64,000 nt of DNA, from contig OZ020620.1 in assembly GCA_963971575.1 (NCBI GenBank), positions 40,772,924-40,836,923 of the forward strand, given 5' to 3'. Both the position numbers and the translations under genes were made by a program. The notes beneath the pieces were generated by a model, which was given only the letters and a program-made list of their open reading frames with translations, ran no database searches and was not told the DNA's origin. This DNA comes from Liopterus haemorrhoidalis (lineage: Eukaryota > Arthropoda > Insecta > Coleoptera > Dytiscidae). Position 1 is the stretch's first letter; every line of letters starts with the position of its first letter. This document shows, one piece after another, positions 1-11,534 of the stretch.

Positions 1-40
1 CTAGTCACGCCACTGCCCATGAGTTCTAGTCACGCCACTG
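1..40. repeat. Short direct repeat of 15 bp
   Basis: The 15-mer CTAGTCACGCCACTG occurs at 1-15 and again at 26-40. The CGCCACTG ending is similar to the right end of the neighbouring hAT element (GCCACTG), so this may be the edge of another hAT-type element cut by the window border. Confidence 0.5.
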
Positions 41-96
41 ATATCAAACTAGAATTGTCAAAATTGTACCAAACTAAATAGGTCGCATATATGAGT

Positions 97-1657
97 CAGG
101 GGCGGATTTAGCTTGTACGGGGCCCCTGGCTGAAAAATTTGTCGGGGCCCTAGTATTAAACTTTCTTAGTTTTTTGCCCTAGATTTTTGTTTACAATTAA
201 AAAAGGTTATGTTTACTAATATAATAATATTCTTGTCATATATATGTACATACTTATATCGTTCAAATACAGACATTACAATTTTGAGACATTATAAGAA
301 CATAAGACAATGAAAAAGAAAAAATGCATTTTATAAATGTGATTAAATTTTTTCTTCTTAAACTATTATTTTGCTTTAACAAAGCCTGAAATGTATAAAA
401 ATACATTTATATTTTAATACCTACAAAACTCTAAAAAAGGTTGAAATACAAAAATTTTATGGAGGGAAATCTAACTATAACGATTGCGACAATATATATA
501 TTGAATAAACGGGCAGATCTTTCAGTACTCGTTTCACGGAATATTTTATAAGGTCATGGAAAAAACAAAAAATTTAATTAATAATTGTCAAAAATTTTAT
601 TCTAAACGGCCACTCTATCTCTGAGCAATTTAGAAAATTTACATCAGGAAAAGAAAGGAGCCAAATTAAACCTATTGACAGGGCTGCAGTATGCTTTCTT
701 TCGAATTAATAGGGTATACCCTATACATTTTAAAAATTGGATGTGTTTGAAACGAGATTATTCGAGGCCGTATACCCTCTGATTTTCACGATATAAGTAC
801 AGTATACCTACCCTTTACTGATGTTACAACTGCAGCACTACTTATTTATAATATCCCTACAATTTAGATTTCCCTCCATAAATGTTTTTTATTTCAACTT
901 TTTTTTTAAACTTGCAGTTATTTAGTTAAGTCTGAGGATGGCATAACAGTCAAAACACGTATCAAGTTAAAATTTTGTGAAACAAATACTCTAGTGATCA
1001 TATTTGATTTTTTCAGGGTTATAGTGGTACTAGGGCGCCGGCTTGGTACCTTTTTTGAGTGGCAGGGCTTCGCTCTGGCACTTTTCTTAATTCAATAACT
1101 GTAAATACTATATAATTTATTTTTGTCAGCTTGACATAATTTTATCGCTTGTTATATAGTAAGGAAGATTTCTGAATATTTGTCTAGTTAAATATGTTGG
1201 TTTAAATATTGTCAAATAAATATTTCAAGATTTTGAACGGTTTTTTTTTTTTTTTTTTATTGTCTAACGTAAGCGCCCTGCCACTTTTTTTACGACTACA
1301 CCCTTGATTTTATTCTTATTATGAATCTACTCAACTTAGTTAACGTATGTATTGTTTACAAGTATAAAGTTTATTTATTTAAGAAAAAAAAATAAAAATA
1401 ATCATCTCTTAATGTACATCCCTTTCAACTATTAATGAACTTTGAAGTTATTTTTCAGGTAAAAAAGCTGATAAAAAAGGCTGATCGAACATCTTCATAA
1501 ATTCACAAATTCTGTTCTTCATTCAATTGCATATAAATTATTTTCAGCATTAACTTTTCAATTGTAGTATATTTTTTTATTACATTATTTGGGGGCCCCT
1601 AAATATCGGGGGCCCCTGGCTGCAGCCCAGTCAGCCCCCCCCCTAAATCCGCCACTG
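97..1657. mobile_element. hAT non-autonomous element, 1561 bp, with 8-bp TSD
   Basis: The ends are imperfect inverted repeats: CAGGGGCGGATTTA at the left, and TAAATCCGCCACTG at the right, the reverse complement of CAGTGGCGGATTTA. Both sides carry the same 8-bp flank ATATGAGT (89-96 and 1658-1665). An 8-bp TSD with CAG...CTG ends is the hAT signature. Runs of GGGGCCC lie just inside both ends. I see no transposase frame, so the copy is non-autonomous or heavily decayed. An internal inverted repeat (433-477 with about 858-906) suggests either subterminal structure or an older nested element. Confidence 0.85.
433..906. repeat. Inverted repeat inside the hAT element
   Basis: A stretch around TTATGGAGGGAAATCTAA at 458-475 recurs in reverse complement at about 866-885. 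The similarity extends through a GTTGAAATA tract on both outer sides, giving arms of roughly 45 bp. It could be a nested MITE of about 470 bp, but no TSD was resolved. Confidence 0.5.
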
Positions 1658-1665
1658 ATATGAGT

Positions 1666-2330
1666 AACCTTTTCGCCACTCAGTAGTGACACAATTTCAT
1701 AGATCTAAATTTGCTCTTCACCATCCAGAGAATTAAAATGTCTTTGGTTGTGGTATCTAGTGTTGGGGTTGGAGAAATATCGTGGCGACAGTGCTGCCAC
1801 GCCGTTGAACGGCTAATATCGTAACTCCTGTAATGAATACGATTGTAATCTCCGCACTTGAAAGGAATCGACTTCAGAAACTGATTGAAATTTAATGATA
1901 TTAATGTCTGAATATTCAATGTCAGATATAAATGCCCTTTCTTTTCGATATCATTGATTTCTCAACTGTGCAAATTTAATAGATTATTACAAATTACGTT
2001 TTATATTTATTCATTAAATTTTTTGATTGATTCGTAAAAATTAATCAATGGATTTCATGGATTCTCTTATTGCATCTTAACTGAACCGATGAGTAATGTA
2101 TCGTGTAAGCTAATGGTCTTTTGAAATCTACGTGTCGCGAATGTATTGCAATCTTCCAATGAACAGTATGAGAATGTATTTCGAGAATGGATCATACTAC
2201 GAAAATAAACAAAAAATTAATGTTTCAATTAGAGGGTATTCTAATACACAATATAACCAATTTTATGCAGTTTCGTAGAAAAAAATTACGCCTGCAATAC
2301 TGGGTTAAGTTATATTTGGTTAGGATAAAC
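1666..2330. other. Unassigned AT-rich stretch
   Basis: No gene or repeat recognised. Short open frames here (for example 1680-1919 minus and 2187-2375 plus) have no family resemblance and ordinary AT-rich composition. Confidence 0.5.
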
Positions 2331-2427
2331 CAGTGGTCTTCAACCTTCTTACATCTGCGGAACCCTACAGTTTAAATTCTATTTCTTTGTAACCCCAAGG
2401 CAAAAATTCACAATGGGTTGTCTTTTT

Positions 2428-3515
2428 TACCGACCGCCAACATTTATAAGGGAGGTATTGTGATCTATCGATTTTGACATTTCGAGATTTCGATGGATCT
2501 CCACGAATTGAGATCCCTATATAATGTTTTGACTATTTTTAGAATGATGTCTGTCTGTCTGTCTGTCGGTCCGTGTACACGTGCGGAACAAATTCGGCTA
2601 AAAGGATTTATATGAAACATCATATTTAAGCTTTTGACATCAATGACACAAGTTGATCAACTTTTGGTAAAAATCGATTGACCAGAAATGGGAGTTTACT
2701 CGTGTCGATTTTAAGATTTTTGCGAAAATTTATCAACAGAAAAATATTTCGAAAAAATTTATTTAACAAAAGTTGCTATAAAAGCAATAACTAACAACTT
2801 TTATTTGACATTTTTTTATACAACGAAAAATCTTTCGAAATATTTTCTATATATTTTTTCATACTTATATGCAGGGCTTCGAACCGTTATTTTTTTCGTT
2901 TCGGTTTTTGTTCCGGTTCAATTAAAAAAATATATATCGGTTCGGTTCCGGTTTTCGTTCCGGCTAAAATAACGGTTTTCTTCGGTTTTCGGTTCAGTTC
3001 CGAGTGATAAATTTTTAAATGCTTTTATTTGTATTAGAAATTAAATTTTTACTATAATTTAGGAGAACGTTTTATTCCTTATTTTGTAATAATCATACCA
3101 AGACCGCTGCCAGGGGGGTCTGGGCGTGCTCTGAAGTAATAGAAGCGGATTTTTTTTTTTACTTATCAGTTAACAAATTACTATTTTTTTCAGTTTATCA
3201 GTTTAAAAAATAATCTTAAATAAAATGTATTTTATATTTTGGTTCACTCCCATAAATATTATCTGAACCGAAATAAACCGATATTTTTTTTCGGTTCAGC
3301 TCCGGTTTTCGTTTCGACAAAAATAAAGTTTTTTTTCGGTTTTCGGTTCAGTTCCGGTTCGAAGCCCTGCTTATATGTAACGTTTCCATGGTAATGATAA
3401 ATAATAGCTCTGTTAGAATATATTGGGCCAAGTTATTTCTACTCTGCTGCTAAAATTTATTTTATACAAGTACTTTGTGGTGGCTGTCGATCCTGTGGTG
3501 GCCACAGCTGTTTTA
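2428..3515 (+). repeat. Family A repeat, interrupted copy
   Basis: The copy starts near TTTTTACCGACCGCCAACAT and contains a (TCTG)n tract at about 2549-2567. It then runs through TTTCATACTTATATG, is split by a 498-bp hAT MITE, and resumes with TTATATGTAACGTTTCC. It ends near GGTGGCCACAGCTG at about 3508. Related copies are at about 42280-43140 (plus) and 54649-55475 (minus). The last gives clean boundaries and an 11-bp TSD. It has no coding capacity. Confidence 0.8.
2872..3369. mobile_element. hAT MITE, 498 bp, nested in family A
   Basis: Inverted ends are CAGGGCTTCGAACCG and CGGTTCGAAGCCCTG, a perfect 15-bp pair. The identical 8-bp TSD CTTATATG flanks it (2864-2871 and 3370-3377). Internally both arms are rich in CGGTTCGGTT-like pyrimidine/purine tracts that are roughly mirror-inverted. 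No protein is encoded. Removing it rejoins the family A repeat exactly, as comparison with the copies at 42.9 kb and 54.9 kb shows. Confidence 0.92.
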
Positions 3516-3633
3516 AGGTCAAACGTTTTAAAATAATAATTTAGATGTTTATTTTTGAATTTATCTTTTTGATCAAAATTAATACTTTATAGCTGACTAT
3601 ATTTCTATATTTTTTAAACGTGGGTACCTGTAC

Positions 3634-3910
3634 CAGTGTTTCTCACCAGGTGGTCTGCAAAAGTTTTTGTATGTGTTTTTTGCGGTTTTTTTGTTATTTT
3701 TTATGCACATTTTTCATGTAAATAATTTATATTTTGTATATTTTCTGTAAAATTGATGTGATTTTCTGCAAATAAAATAAATGTATACAGTAGCACATTA
3801 AATATATTTGTTTTCTTGCAAAAAATGAACCAACAATTATTATTAGTGGTCCGCGTTAGAAAATTATATATTTTACTGGTCCGCGATACGTTTCTGGTTG
3901 AGAAACACTG
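3634..3910. mobile_element. hAT MITE, 277 bp
   Basis: Ends CAGTGTTTCTCACCAG and CTGGTTGAGAAACACTG are inverted repeats with one small difference. The flanking 8-mers are ACCTGTAC (3626-3633) and ACCTATAC (3911-3918), a 7/8 match that fits an aged hAT TSD. GGTCTGC and GGTCCGC tracts lie inside. No coding sequence. Confidence 0.8.
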
Positions 3911-4379
3911 ACCTATACTATTTTACTTTTTAAATAATGCAATAACTACCTGATATAATTTTTAATGCAAATTATAAATTAAAGTTGAACCGGATTATTA
4001 GAGATATGCTGTTTTGAATCTTATTTATTTATTATTACCATTTATTAGCAATCATTATAAACATAAAATCCAATAATACAGTGAAAAGTACATATTTAAA
4101 TGGTAGGTGATATAAGAAGTAAATCATAATCATTATTCCACAAATTTGAACTTTTTGTCTAGTAAAATTAGCTGTTTTGGAATAAATTAAACGAAAATGG
4201 TGATTAAGACATTTGTAGCACCCTCAGATTTAAAATTATTAAATTTTTAAAATTTACTAAAATCATTGTATCCAAGCAAAGAGTCATTAAAAAAAAAAAA
4301 AAAAACTGAATAAAACCATTTAATTAAAGTTGCGGACCCTTGAAAATGTTCCCACAGGTTGAATACCACTGGCCTTAAT

Positions 4380-5075
4380 GCCTTGATTAAACGTAACGAG
4401 TAAAGTGGCGAGACAGTGTTCTCGGCCGAGTGCTCGGTTGGTATAAACATATTACCGAGCACTCGGCCGAGCATTCGGTCTAGTAGGATGGCGAGACAGT
4501 CACTCGGACCCTTTTCTATTTACTAGACGGAGTGGCCAACCCCCCACCCTACCGGCACTGACTCGCTAGCCTACTCGGCACGTTTAAACAACACTCGCCA
4601 CTCGTTTCAATATGCGCGCGCACCGCATCCATTTATTGCATCATTTTTAGTACCTCGTGTTGATATTAATTGTTATCGTTGGTTTCGAAAATGGCTAATA
4701 ATAAATGGGACTGTGATACAACAATAAAATTTATTCAAGTGTATAAATTACATACATGTTTGTGGAACTTCAAATCTTCGGACTACAAAAATAAACAAAA
4801 ATGTGACGCTGCATACGTTTCAATTGTGCAAGAAATTAATATTGTTGGAATGAGATCAAGAGTGGAATGAACAGCTTAGTATATTTTTTAATATGCATTT
4901 TACGGTCCATGTTTCGGTACACAAAATTTACCGGTTTTTTGATCGAAAGTGAACTGACTCGCCACAAAAGTCGAAAAGAGAAGAATACGTATTAACACTC
5001 ACTCGCCCACACCACTCTCTCGGCCTAGTGATATTTTGCTGTCTCGCCACTGTACTCGTTACGTGTAATCAAGGC
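4380..5075. mobile_element. PIF/Harbinger-like element, 696 bp, MADF remnant inside
   Basis: Terminal inverted repeats of 37 bp begin GCCTTGATTA and match at about 35 positions. The flanking trinucleotide AAT is present on both sides (4377-4379 and 5076-5078). A 3-bp TSD is the PIF/Harbinger size, although the usual target is TWA. The interior contains many CACTCGGCC-type motifs in both orientations and a short MADF-like frame, a domain often found in the second protein of Harbinger elements. No DDE transposase remains. Confidence 0.7.
4691..4870 (+). pseudogene. MADF/SANT-like domain fragment of a Harbinger second protein
   Basis: A 59-codon frame starts at ATG 4691 in a good insect context (GAAAATGG). 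Its body, with TIKFIQVYKLHTCLWN followed by DYKNKQKCDAAY, follows the MADF pattern: a Leu/Ile-rich first helix, Cys-Leu-Trp, then Asp-Tyr-Lys-Asn and a charged helix. The frame ends after about 48 domain residues, far short of a normal MADF protein of some 200-300 residues, so it is truncated. In intact PIF/Harbinger elements a Myb/MADF-like protein binds DNA and helps the transposase enter the nucleus. Here only the recognition half survives. A domesticated host gene is unlikely given the enclosing inverted repeats. Confidence 0.6.
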
Positions 5076-6510
5076 AATAGTATGGAATAACTGGATTATA
5101 AATAAAATAATAAAATGAAGTGACAGATTGAATTATTTCAATTGTTAGGAAATACTCTTATTTTATTCGCTAAATGTAAAACATGTACAAAGATCTACAT
5201 AACGTTTTAATGCGTGAATTAACATTGGACAGGTCACTCTGAGATTTGAGAATACCGATTTGACATTAGCTTGTAACTATGGTGAGAGTTATTTAACATA
5301 CACGTAACTTAACGCCAGCTTTCAAAATCCCACTGCTTATTTCATTTTGTCCATGAAATTCATAGTAGCCTTCGCAAGAACCACATATTGCTATGTCTCA
5401 TAATCAACAATGTGTTTTTATATTCTTTCATCCACCTGATTTTCGTTAATTTTCCTTTCTCAACTTCTCAAACAGCCATAGAGCGGTTAATTTTACTGGC
5501 TGCAAAATAAAAAAGTGGAACTGTGCTAGAAGTAGAGTTAAATTAGTGTCTGCAGTTAGTTCCATCAAGTCCCGCTGTGCGTCGTGATTAGTTTTCCGGT
5601 CAGACCGGAAACCATACATTAGCTCAGTCCGGGAGCGCTTCGTTCTCCCTAACCTACTCTTCTTAATTATTTGATTTTTTCATCGATCACACCTTTAGAC
5701 GTAACATTCTATAGAGGAAGATTTAAAGACTATAAAGATATGAATCTGTTTGTTCCAATGAGTGTATATTACTAATTTATTTTATTTTTTTACAGGTGAG
5801 CTAAATGACAGTGGTGTTTAACTTAGAGACGAATAAATCTTCAAGGATTGAAAACCATAATTTTTACGGACTAGGTAAATATTTTTAAAATTATTATGTA
5901 AAACATATTTTCAATAACATATTTAGAAAACTTAGACAAGTTTTTAAAAGGAATCTGCCCATTTGCTTTAAAGCCGCATTCAGAGCTCTTAAATATCTCT
6001 AAAATAAACTATTTGACTATTTAGAAAAAAAAAAAACTACTACTTTTTACAATTATTTTACAAAAAAAAAAATTACATATGTTCGATCAAACCACCATTA
6101 TTGTCCACAATATAATAACTAGTTATAACAGTTTATTTTAAAGATATTTTGTTTCTTTTTTTTATTGTTTTCAAAGCTTGCTACGTTCAACTTTGTAAAA
6201 CTTATGTTGATTATTATTTTGTAAATAAATGGTCGCCATTTTGAAATGGTTAGCATAAAAATATGACTTTTTGGTGACATTGTAAAGCTAATTTAATGTA
6301 CTTTTAGGAAAAAAATATAAAATTATCGATTCCCTATGCTAGATCAAAAGTTGCCATCATTTCCGGTGAAATCGGAAGTGTCTCAGAATTCTTATAGTAA
6401 CCTTTAGATGGGCCTTTTGTCTAGTTTAACTTTTTTTCTGAAGATTTTTTGTATCTTTACAAATAAAGGAGATTTTCGGGGTGCCCTGTTTCAAACAAAC
6501 ATCCTGTATA
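5076..6510. other. Unassigned stretch with a possible MITE end
   Basis: No gene recognised. Around 6440-6510 the sequence ends in AACATCCTGTATAA, a terminus type common in Tc1/mariner-like MITEs, but I could not find its partner end. Confidence 0.4.
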
Positions 6511-6870
6511 ACAAATATTGTTAAGAATAAGAACACAAATCTTTTATCTAATTGCACTTTTTTGATTGAATAAATATTTGGAGAGTTAAGGCGGAAAACC
6601 CCCAAAAATTTAAAATTTAAATTACTCCTTTATTATTGACTTAACAGCAAAAATTTATATAAGAAATATTGTTAAGAATAAGACGATAAATATTTTATCT
6701 AAATGCATTTTTTTGGATAGATAAATATTTGGAGAGTTATGGCGGAAAATCCCTAAAAATTAAACATTTAATTTACTCTCTTATTATTGACTTAACAGCA
6801 AAAACTTATAAAACAAATATTGTTTAGAATAAGAAGACAAATCTTTTCTCTAAATGTCTTAGTCTTAAAC
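6511..6870. repeat. Tandem repeat, about 151-bp period, 2.4 copies
   Basis: The phrase AAATATTGTTAAGAATAAG recurs at about 6513, 6664 and (with one change) 6815. Each unit also carries AAATATTTGGAGAGTTA, GGCGGAAAA and TTATTATTGACTTAACAGC. The offset is 151 bp each time. No coding content. Confidence 0.85.
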
Positions 6871-8014
6871 TTTATCGTTAATTCGCCTTAAATCCTTAAT
6901 TAGTATTCTTCGGTCAAGAATCACATTCAAAATGTGAAATCTCGTCCCATTTTAAAATGCAAAAAATTTGACAGCTGTCTCCTTTTGAAACCTCGTAAGC
7001 ATATTTTTGCCTCAAAATGCTCAAATAATGGACCAGATTCTTTGAAAAATGTTTTCTGATACCTCAAAATATTATCTCGCAGGTCCAAAAAGTTATCCTG
7101 AACCATTATTACCATTTAACACTTTGATTCTCGCCGTAAATATTTTGGACCGTCTTGTATTAAGAATATTTTGGAATTATCGTCTGATAAAACCTGTCCG
7201 TGCCGATCAATGGTGACTTTGATTAGACACGGATTCGAGGAAAAAATGCATGATTTTTATCAATAAAAATTAGTACTAAGCACTAAATAAAATATCACCC
7301 GGATAAGACGGCGGTTCATTTTCCTCTCTTCGCGTTACCGGAAAAATGAAGATACACCAGAAGTTGAATAGAACATAAATACTAACACTTGTACAATATA
7401 ATAGTAGATTTTGTTATTTAAAATCCATCTGTAATCTATTCCTTCAAAGATGATTTTATATCCATTTTAAATTTATGATTTGCTCTAATTTGTGATAAAC
7501 ATTTACCATATTTTCTGACACATAAAATTATGAACTGAAAGATGTCTATACCGTAAATAAATGAGTGAATTCATTATTAAATTCCAACTATAATTGAAAA
7601 ATCAATTAGTTCAGTGAACTTAAATATTTATAAATGTTTTAATAAAGAAGTTTCAATAACTTAAGTGAGAAATAACTCGTTAGAGGGAATTTTGAAATCG
7701 TGATTAAAAACTTAAATAGGAACAGAGGGAGAATGAAAAACGTATTTCTGTTGAAAATAAGTTTAACCCAGTTATTAGTTAATTAGAGTTCTCTAATTGA
7801 AACGGTACAGAATGGGGGCGCTATTGCTAACGGTCGAATACCGTTACTATAGAGATATAAAACGACCATGTCGATAATCCGCTGCTTCAATGGGATTCAG
7901 TTAATGATCTTTCATCATTCAGGAGTATTAAGAGATAATTCAATGAACTAAAGAAATATTTATTGACCACATCATTTATCTGATACAGGATATCCTACAA
8001 TGTAATTTTATACC
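6871..8014. other. Unassigned AT-rich stretch
   Basis: No gene, repeat family or RNA gene recognised. The minus frame at 6927-7115 has no recognisable domain. Confidence 0.4.
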
Positions 8015-8085
8015 ATGAGCTCAAAAAGAAATTACATAAGGATTGGCAATGGAATATAAAAGTAATTACAACCGCAAGCTTTAGA
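8015..8085 (+). repeat. Dispersed repeat shared with 46306-46376
   Basis: The block beginning ATGAGCTCAAAAAGAAATTA and ending at CGCAAGCT is also present at about 46306-46376 with scattered changes. It sits about 130 bp upstream of the mariner relic here and next to another mariner relic at 46.4 kb. It may be a mariner end or a small separate repeat. Confidence 0.5.
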
Positions 8086-8216
8086 ATTAATTAACTGTCA
8101 CATTAATTAACAACCACTGTTGTTGTTGTCATAAGTTTATAAATTCAATTAAGCTACAATTATAATGGTTTTTACAATAAAACACAAAAAATTTATGATT
8201 GAATCATATTTTCGAA

Positions 8217-9330
8217 ATGGTGTTCGAGAGAACGGTGAATGAATTTACAGTGCGGTGTCATGTTTAGAGGAATTTTGGCTACAATTTCCAGATATTGCTT
8301 TCCTTGAAGGAGATTTTTACAGCGCACTTAGAAGATGTGTTGATTTATTCCGAGGTACAGGGAGCATTATTCATGGAGATAGAACTGGAAGGCCAAGAGT
8401 TTACTCTAAATACAGTTGATGTTCGTCAACGTATGAACGAGCAACCCACTACATCACTACGTATACTTTCGCAATAGATTGGTTTATCATTAGGAACTTG
8501 CCATACTATTGTCAAAAAAGATTTAAAGCTCTTCCCATACAAAATTATTGCTTTACATGAGTTGCTGCCAGCAGATCACAATAGGCGAATTGTGTATTGC
8601 CACTGGTTCCAACAAATTTTAATTAATAATGATTATTTGTTAAATTTAACGTTTTTTCTTTTCTTCTTACGAGGCCTGGTTCCCCCTTTCGGGGTATATA
8701 AATTCACAAAATATGAAGTTATGGAGTGCTCAAAATCCTCATACTTTTCGCGAAATCATAATTACCTTCGTGAATTTTTGACGATCGAATTTTTGAGGGG
8801 GTTAGAAGTAAAATTATTTGTAAATTTAAACTAAGTGCATATTTCGTCAGTTAAATATTATTATTATTAGATAGTAAAACGATTTCAAAAGAATTCGCTT
8901 TACTAACACCCTCTGTTGAACTTGAAAAAAAAACTTGAAAAAATAAATTTTGATTTCAGTTATTGGTAAAACGATGTGAGTACGCTTGAATTATTTTACT
9001 GCAAGATCCTAAAAACAATACTGATGGATACCCATTAAGATGGAGAGAGATTCGCTCTTTTACTTCTTAACTAACTTAAAACTAAAAAATTCTCCTAGAG
9101 CAATTATCTTTGAAGCTAAATTAGTTTACGTTCAAATCCAGAATTTCCACCTAGATCACCAGAATTGACTATTTTAGATTACTGTATATTCCCTTATCTG
9201 AAAAATAATGTATACAGACCACTATTAACAATATAAAGGAACTGCAAAACAGAATTCTTATAAATGCTTTTAATAGTATGAAGACGAGTAAATTTGTGTC
9301 TGCATGAAAACGGTTGTCATTTTGAACAGT
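8217..9330 (+). pseudogene. Degenerate Tc1/mariner-superfamily transposase relic
   Basis: Conserved pieces appear in order across frames. A Gly-Arg-Pro-Arg-Val linker lies near 8390. Next comes a helix-turn-helix like LSLGTCHTIVKKDLK with the phrase KLFPYKI (about 8480-8545). Then a decayed first catalytic block, in which the expected Asp-Glu-Ala-Trp-Phe reads as TACGAGGCCTGGTTC, is followed by an Asn-Met-Lys-Leu-Trp-like block (8660-8750). A SPELTILDYCIFPYLKNNV-type third catalytic block lies at about 9145-9215. Several stops and frame changes and the loss of the middle segment make it non-functional. It belongs to the insect transposase group with long catalytic spacing rather than to Mos1-type mariners. 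The subfamily is not certain. Confidence 0.65.
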
Positions 9331-9605
9331 TTCTTTAGCGTTTTATGTTTATTTTTCTGTACCGGTGAAATCAAAAAATTCTAATTTCCTATTTTAATCA
9401 TTACAAAAGCTGTGCGTAAACGTTAGTCAATTATTATTGACATCTGACACTACCGATAGAGGCGCTACTGCATTTTACATCATGGCTGACTTTGGTAGGA
9501 TATTTTTGACAGGTTCAATGGTATCTTCATGTGATATTTATTGAAACACACGGGAACACACTCTAAAATGGTCTTTAAGGCGGCGCACAACCCTATAGTT
9601 CTCAA

Positions 9606-10312
9606 TAGTTTCTTATACAAAACTATTAATCGGAAATTAAATTAATAACAATCTATATATCCAAATTTGCAGCGAATTTTTATGTGTCTAATAGGATATT
9701 TTTAATTGTAGAAAATACTGTTATGTAATTGTAAATAAACAAATTGCATTATAGACGCCATCATGTAAACCAATCGACGCATATTTGCGTACGATACGGC
9801 AAATTGTAGCTAAAGCTTCATTCTACAAATATGTTTCTAGCTATTTTGCTCTATTGTAAAAGCTACTTATAGTTATTGTGCTTGGTAGTCTATTTTTGCC
9901 GCCATTATGAATCTGCCGCGGTTCTCTAAGTAGGTGTTACGGGTAAAAATGATTTAATTTTCCTGAAGACTACGTGTACCAAGTGGCATTCCATTATCAT
10001 CAAGTATAATATTTTTCGACGAAGGTTCTAAACTATAAGTAATCAAGTCGAAAATTTTTTTGACGTATTATTTGAATATTTCTACACAAAACTATATAAA
10101 TATAAAAGTTATTCGAAACCCACAAATAGATTTAAAAAATTACAGAACAATATTGCTGATATCTATTTTTAAGTTATTGAGCGATAATATTTAGACAATA
10201 AATGTTTCTACGATTAAAAATATCCTATTAGATAGATAAAAATCGGTGCAAAATTTGATGTACAGATTGACACTAATTTTATTTCAGATTGTTAGTTTTG
10301 TATAAGAAACTG
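9606..10312. mobile_element. Element with long (about 105 bp) terminal inverted repeats
   Basis: The left arm starts AGTTTCTTATACAAAACTA and the right arm ends with the inverted counterpart TAGTTTTGTATAAGAAACT. Similarity continues inward through a CTAATAGGATATTTTTAAT tract on both sides, giving arms of about 105 bp at roughly 80 percent identity by eye. The middle is non-coding. No TSD is evident, so the superfamily is unknown. Confidence 0.65.
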
Positions 10313-10319
10313 GTAACCT

Positions 10320-10960
10320 CTGGGGGTTATACGCAGTCTTAACTGTCTTTCCACTTCTAAGAACATATTCCCATGCTTGTCTTCTATCCATAATTACACG
10401 TGCACCACCACGTTAATTCAGAAACACTTTTTTTGCCACGTTTCGGAACACGATGAAAACTTAGGTCTCTATCACGACCTACTTTTGCATTGCAAAGATA
10501 AACACAACAATTCACGTTGCATTTAATATTTTCTTGCAATTTTAAAGACATTTTTTTAAAAACTTGCTATGAAAACAACAGTAAACAAACTCGACTATCC
10601 TACAACCGTCAGTTTCTCAAAATCTCACTAGATGCGCTTCAGTTATTGTCAGTTGACAATATAAAGCTTGCCGTAGAAATTGGATGAGGTTTAGCCTCTC
10701 GCTTGGCGAAATGGCTGCCTTCATGGGTGTACCTTTCTTCTCTATTAGTGGTGCAACCATATCAGATAGCTGATTACATAACTCTTGATCCATGCTCAAG
10801 AAATTGCAGTAATCTGCTGACTCTACACTGAGTTCTCGAAGCAAATGACCATAACCATGTATTCACCGCATCCTTAACCATATCCTGGTCCATGATATCC
10901 TCTACTTCTTCAGTTTATTCTTGAAAACTGCGCAATACAATCAGTATACCCACGAAAAGA
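10320..10960 (-). pseudogene. PIF/Harbinger transposase N-terminal relic
   Basis: On the minus strand, 10844-10617 reads through LLRELSVES, a Phe-Leu-Ser-Met-Asp segment, and VAPLIEKKGTPMKAAISPSE followed by RLNLIQFLRQAL. This is the start of HARBI1/PIF transposases, where a Leu-Val-x-Pro-x-Ile-x-Lys-x-Asp-Thr stretch and an Ile-x-Pro-x-Glu-Arg-Leu stretch precede the catalytic core. Upstream minus-strand sequence (to about 10960) continues with stops. Downstream (10320-10420) is another open peptide containing MDRRQAWEYVLRSGKTVK, which I cannot place with confidence. The DDE core is absent, so the gene is broken. Confidence 0.6.
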
Positions 10961-11040
10961 AGTGGTGGACTATGTCCAATATTGTAAAATGTGTGGATAA
11001 AGAAAGAGAAGATGAAGATGCATCAAAATAACGTATATGG

Positions 11041-11534
11041 AAACGAATCATTAAAATAATTATAAGAATCTTTTGCAGAAATTTGTTGAATATTACAATT
11101 ACCTGTTGTACGTTATATTTAGTTTAGTAATTTCGAGTGCGACAGACTTTATTACCATAGTGCTAATTTACGTATTTGACTACAAATTGTGTGTTTAAAA
11201 CTATAAATATAATTTTAGTTTCTTCAAACGTATGCATCTTTTATCATCAGATACGTAGTTACAAAAATAATTTTAAGAGTAATATCTAAAAATAATGAAA
11301 GAAATGGACTAATTATTATTAAATATTGTACCTTACTTATTATATCAAAAATATTAATTTATGTTGTGTCATTATGTGGTCTTATTTGTAGTTTTAGAGT
11401 GAAAGTGTTACTTAGATTTTGGTGAACACCAACAGTAAAATTGTGCACCTAAAGCAGTGACTTTGTATAGAAAGATCGGTTTTGTGCAAAAAGATTTCTA
11501 GTGATTTAAAATAAGACTAGTGAAAAAAAGACAA
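11041..11534. other. Unassigned; possible 5' untranslated region of the next entry
   Basis: No repeat family recognised. This stretch directly precedes a candidate coding exon. It lacks obvious TE ends. Confidence 0.3.

Larger units (their letters stand above)
2331..4371. mobile_element. Probable outer hAT remnant containing nested repeats
   Basis: The left edge reads CAGTGGTCTTCAACCT and the right edge reads GGTTGAATACCACTG, which is the inverted counterpart of CAGTGGTATTCAACC. Inside both ends are related tracts (CTGCGGAACCCT at the left, TTGCGGACCCTTG at the right). These are hAT-style termini. The flanking 8-mers (GGATAAAC and GCCTTAAT) do not match, so the two ends may belong to different copies or the TSD has decayed. 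The interval holds a family A repeat and two clear hAT MITEs. Confidence 0.5.

Noticed and set aside
2331..4371. A fully supported single hAT element
   Set aside because: End sequences match in type but the 8-bp flanks do not, so it is kept only as probable.
6440..6510. Complete MITE ending in CATCCTGTATA
   Set aside because: The partner terminus could not be found upstream.
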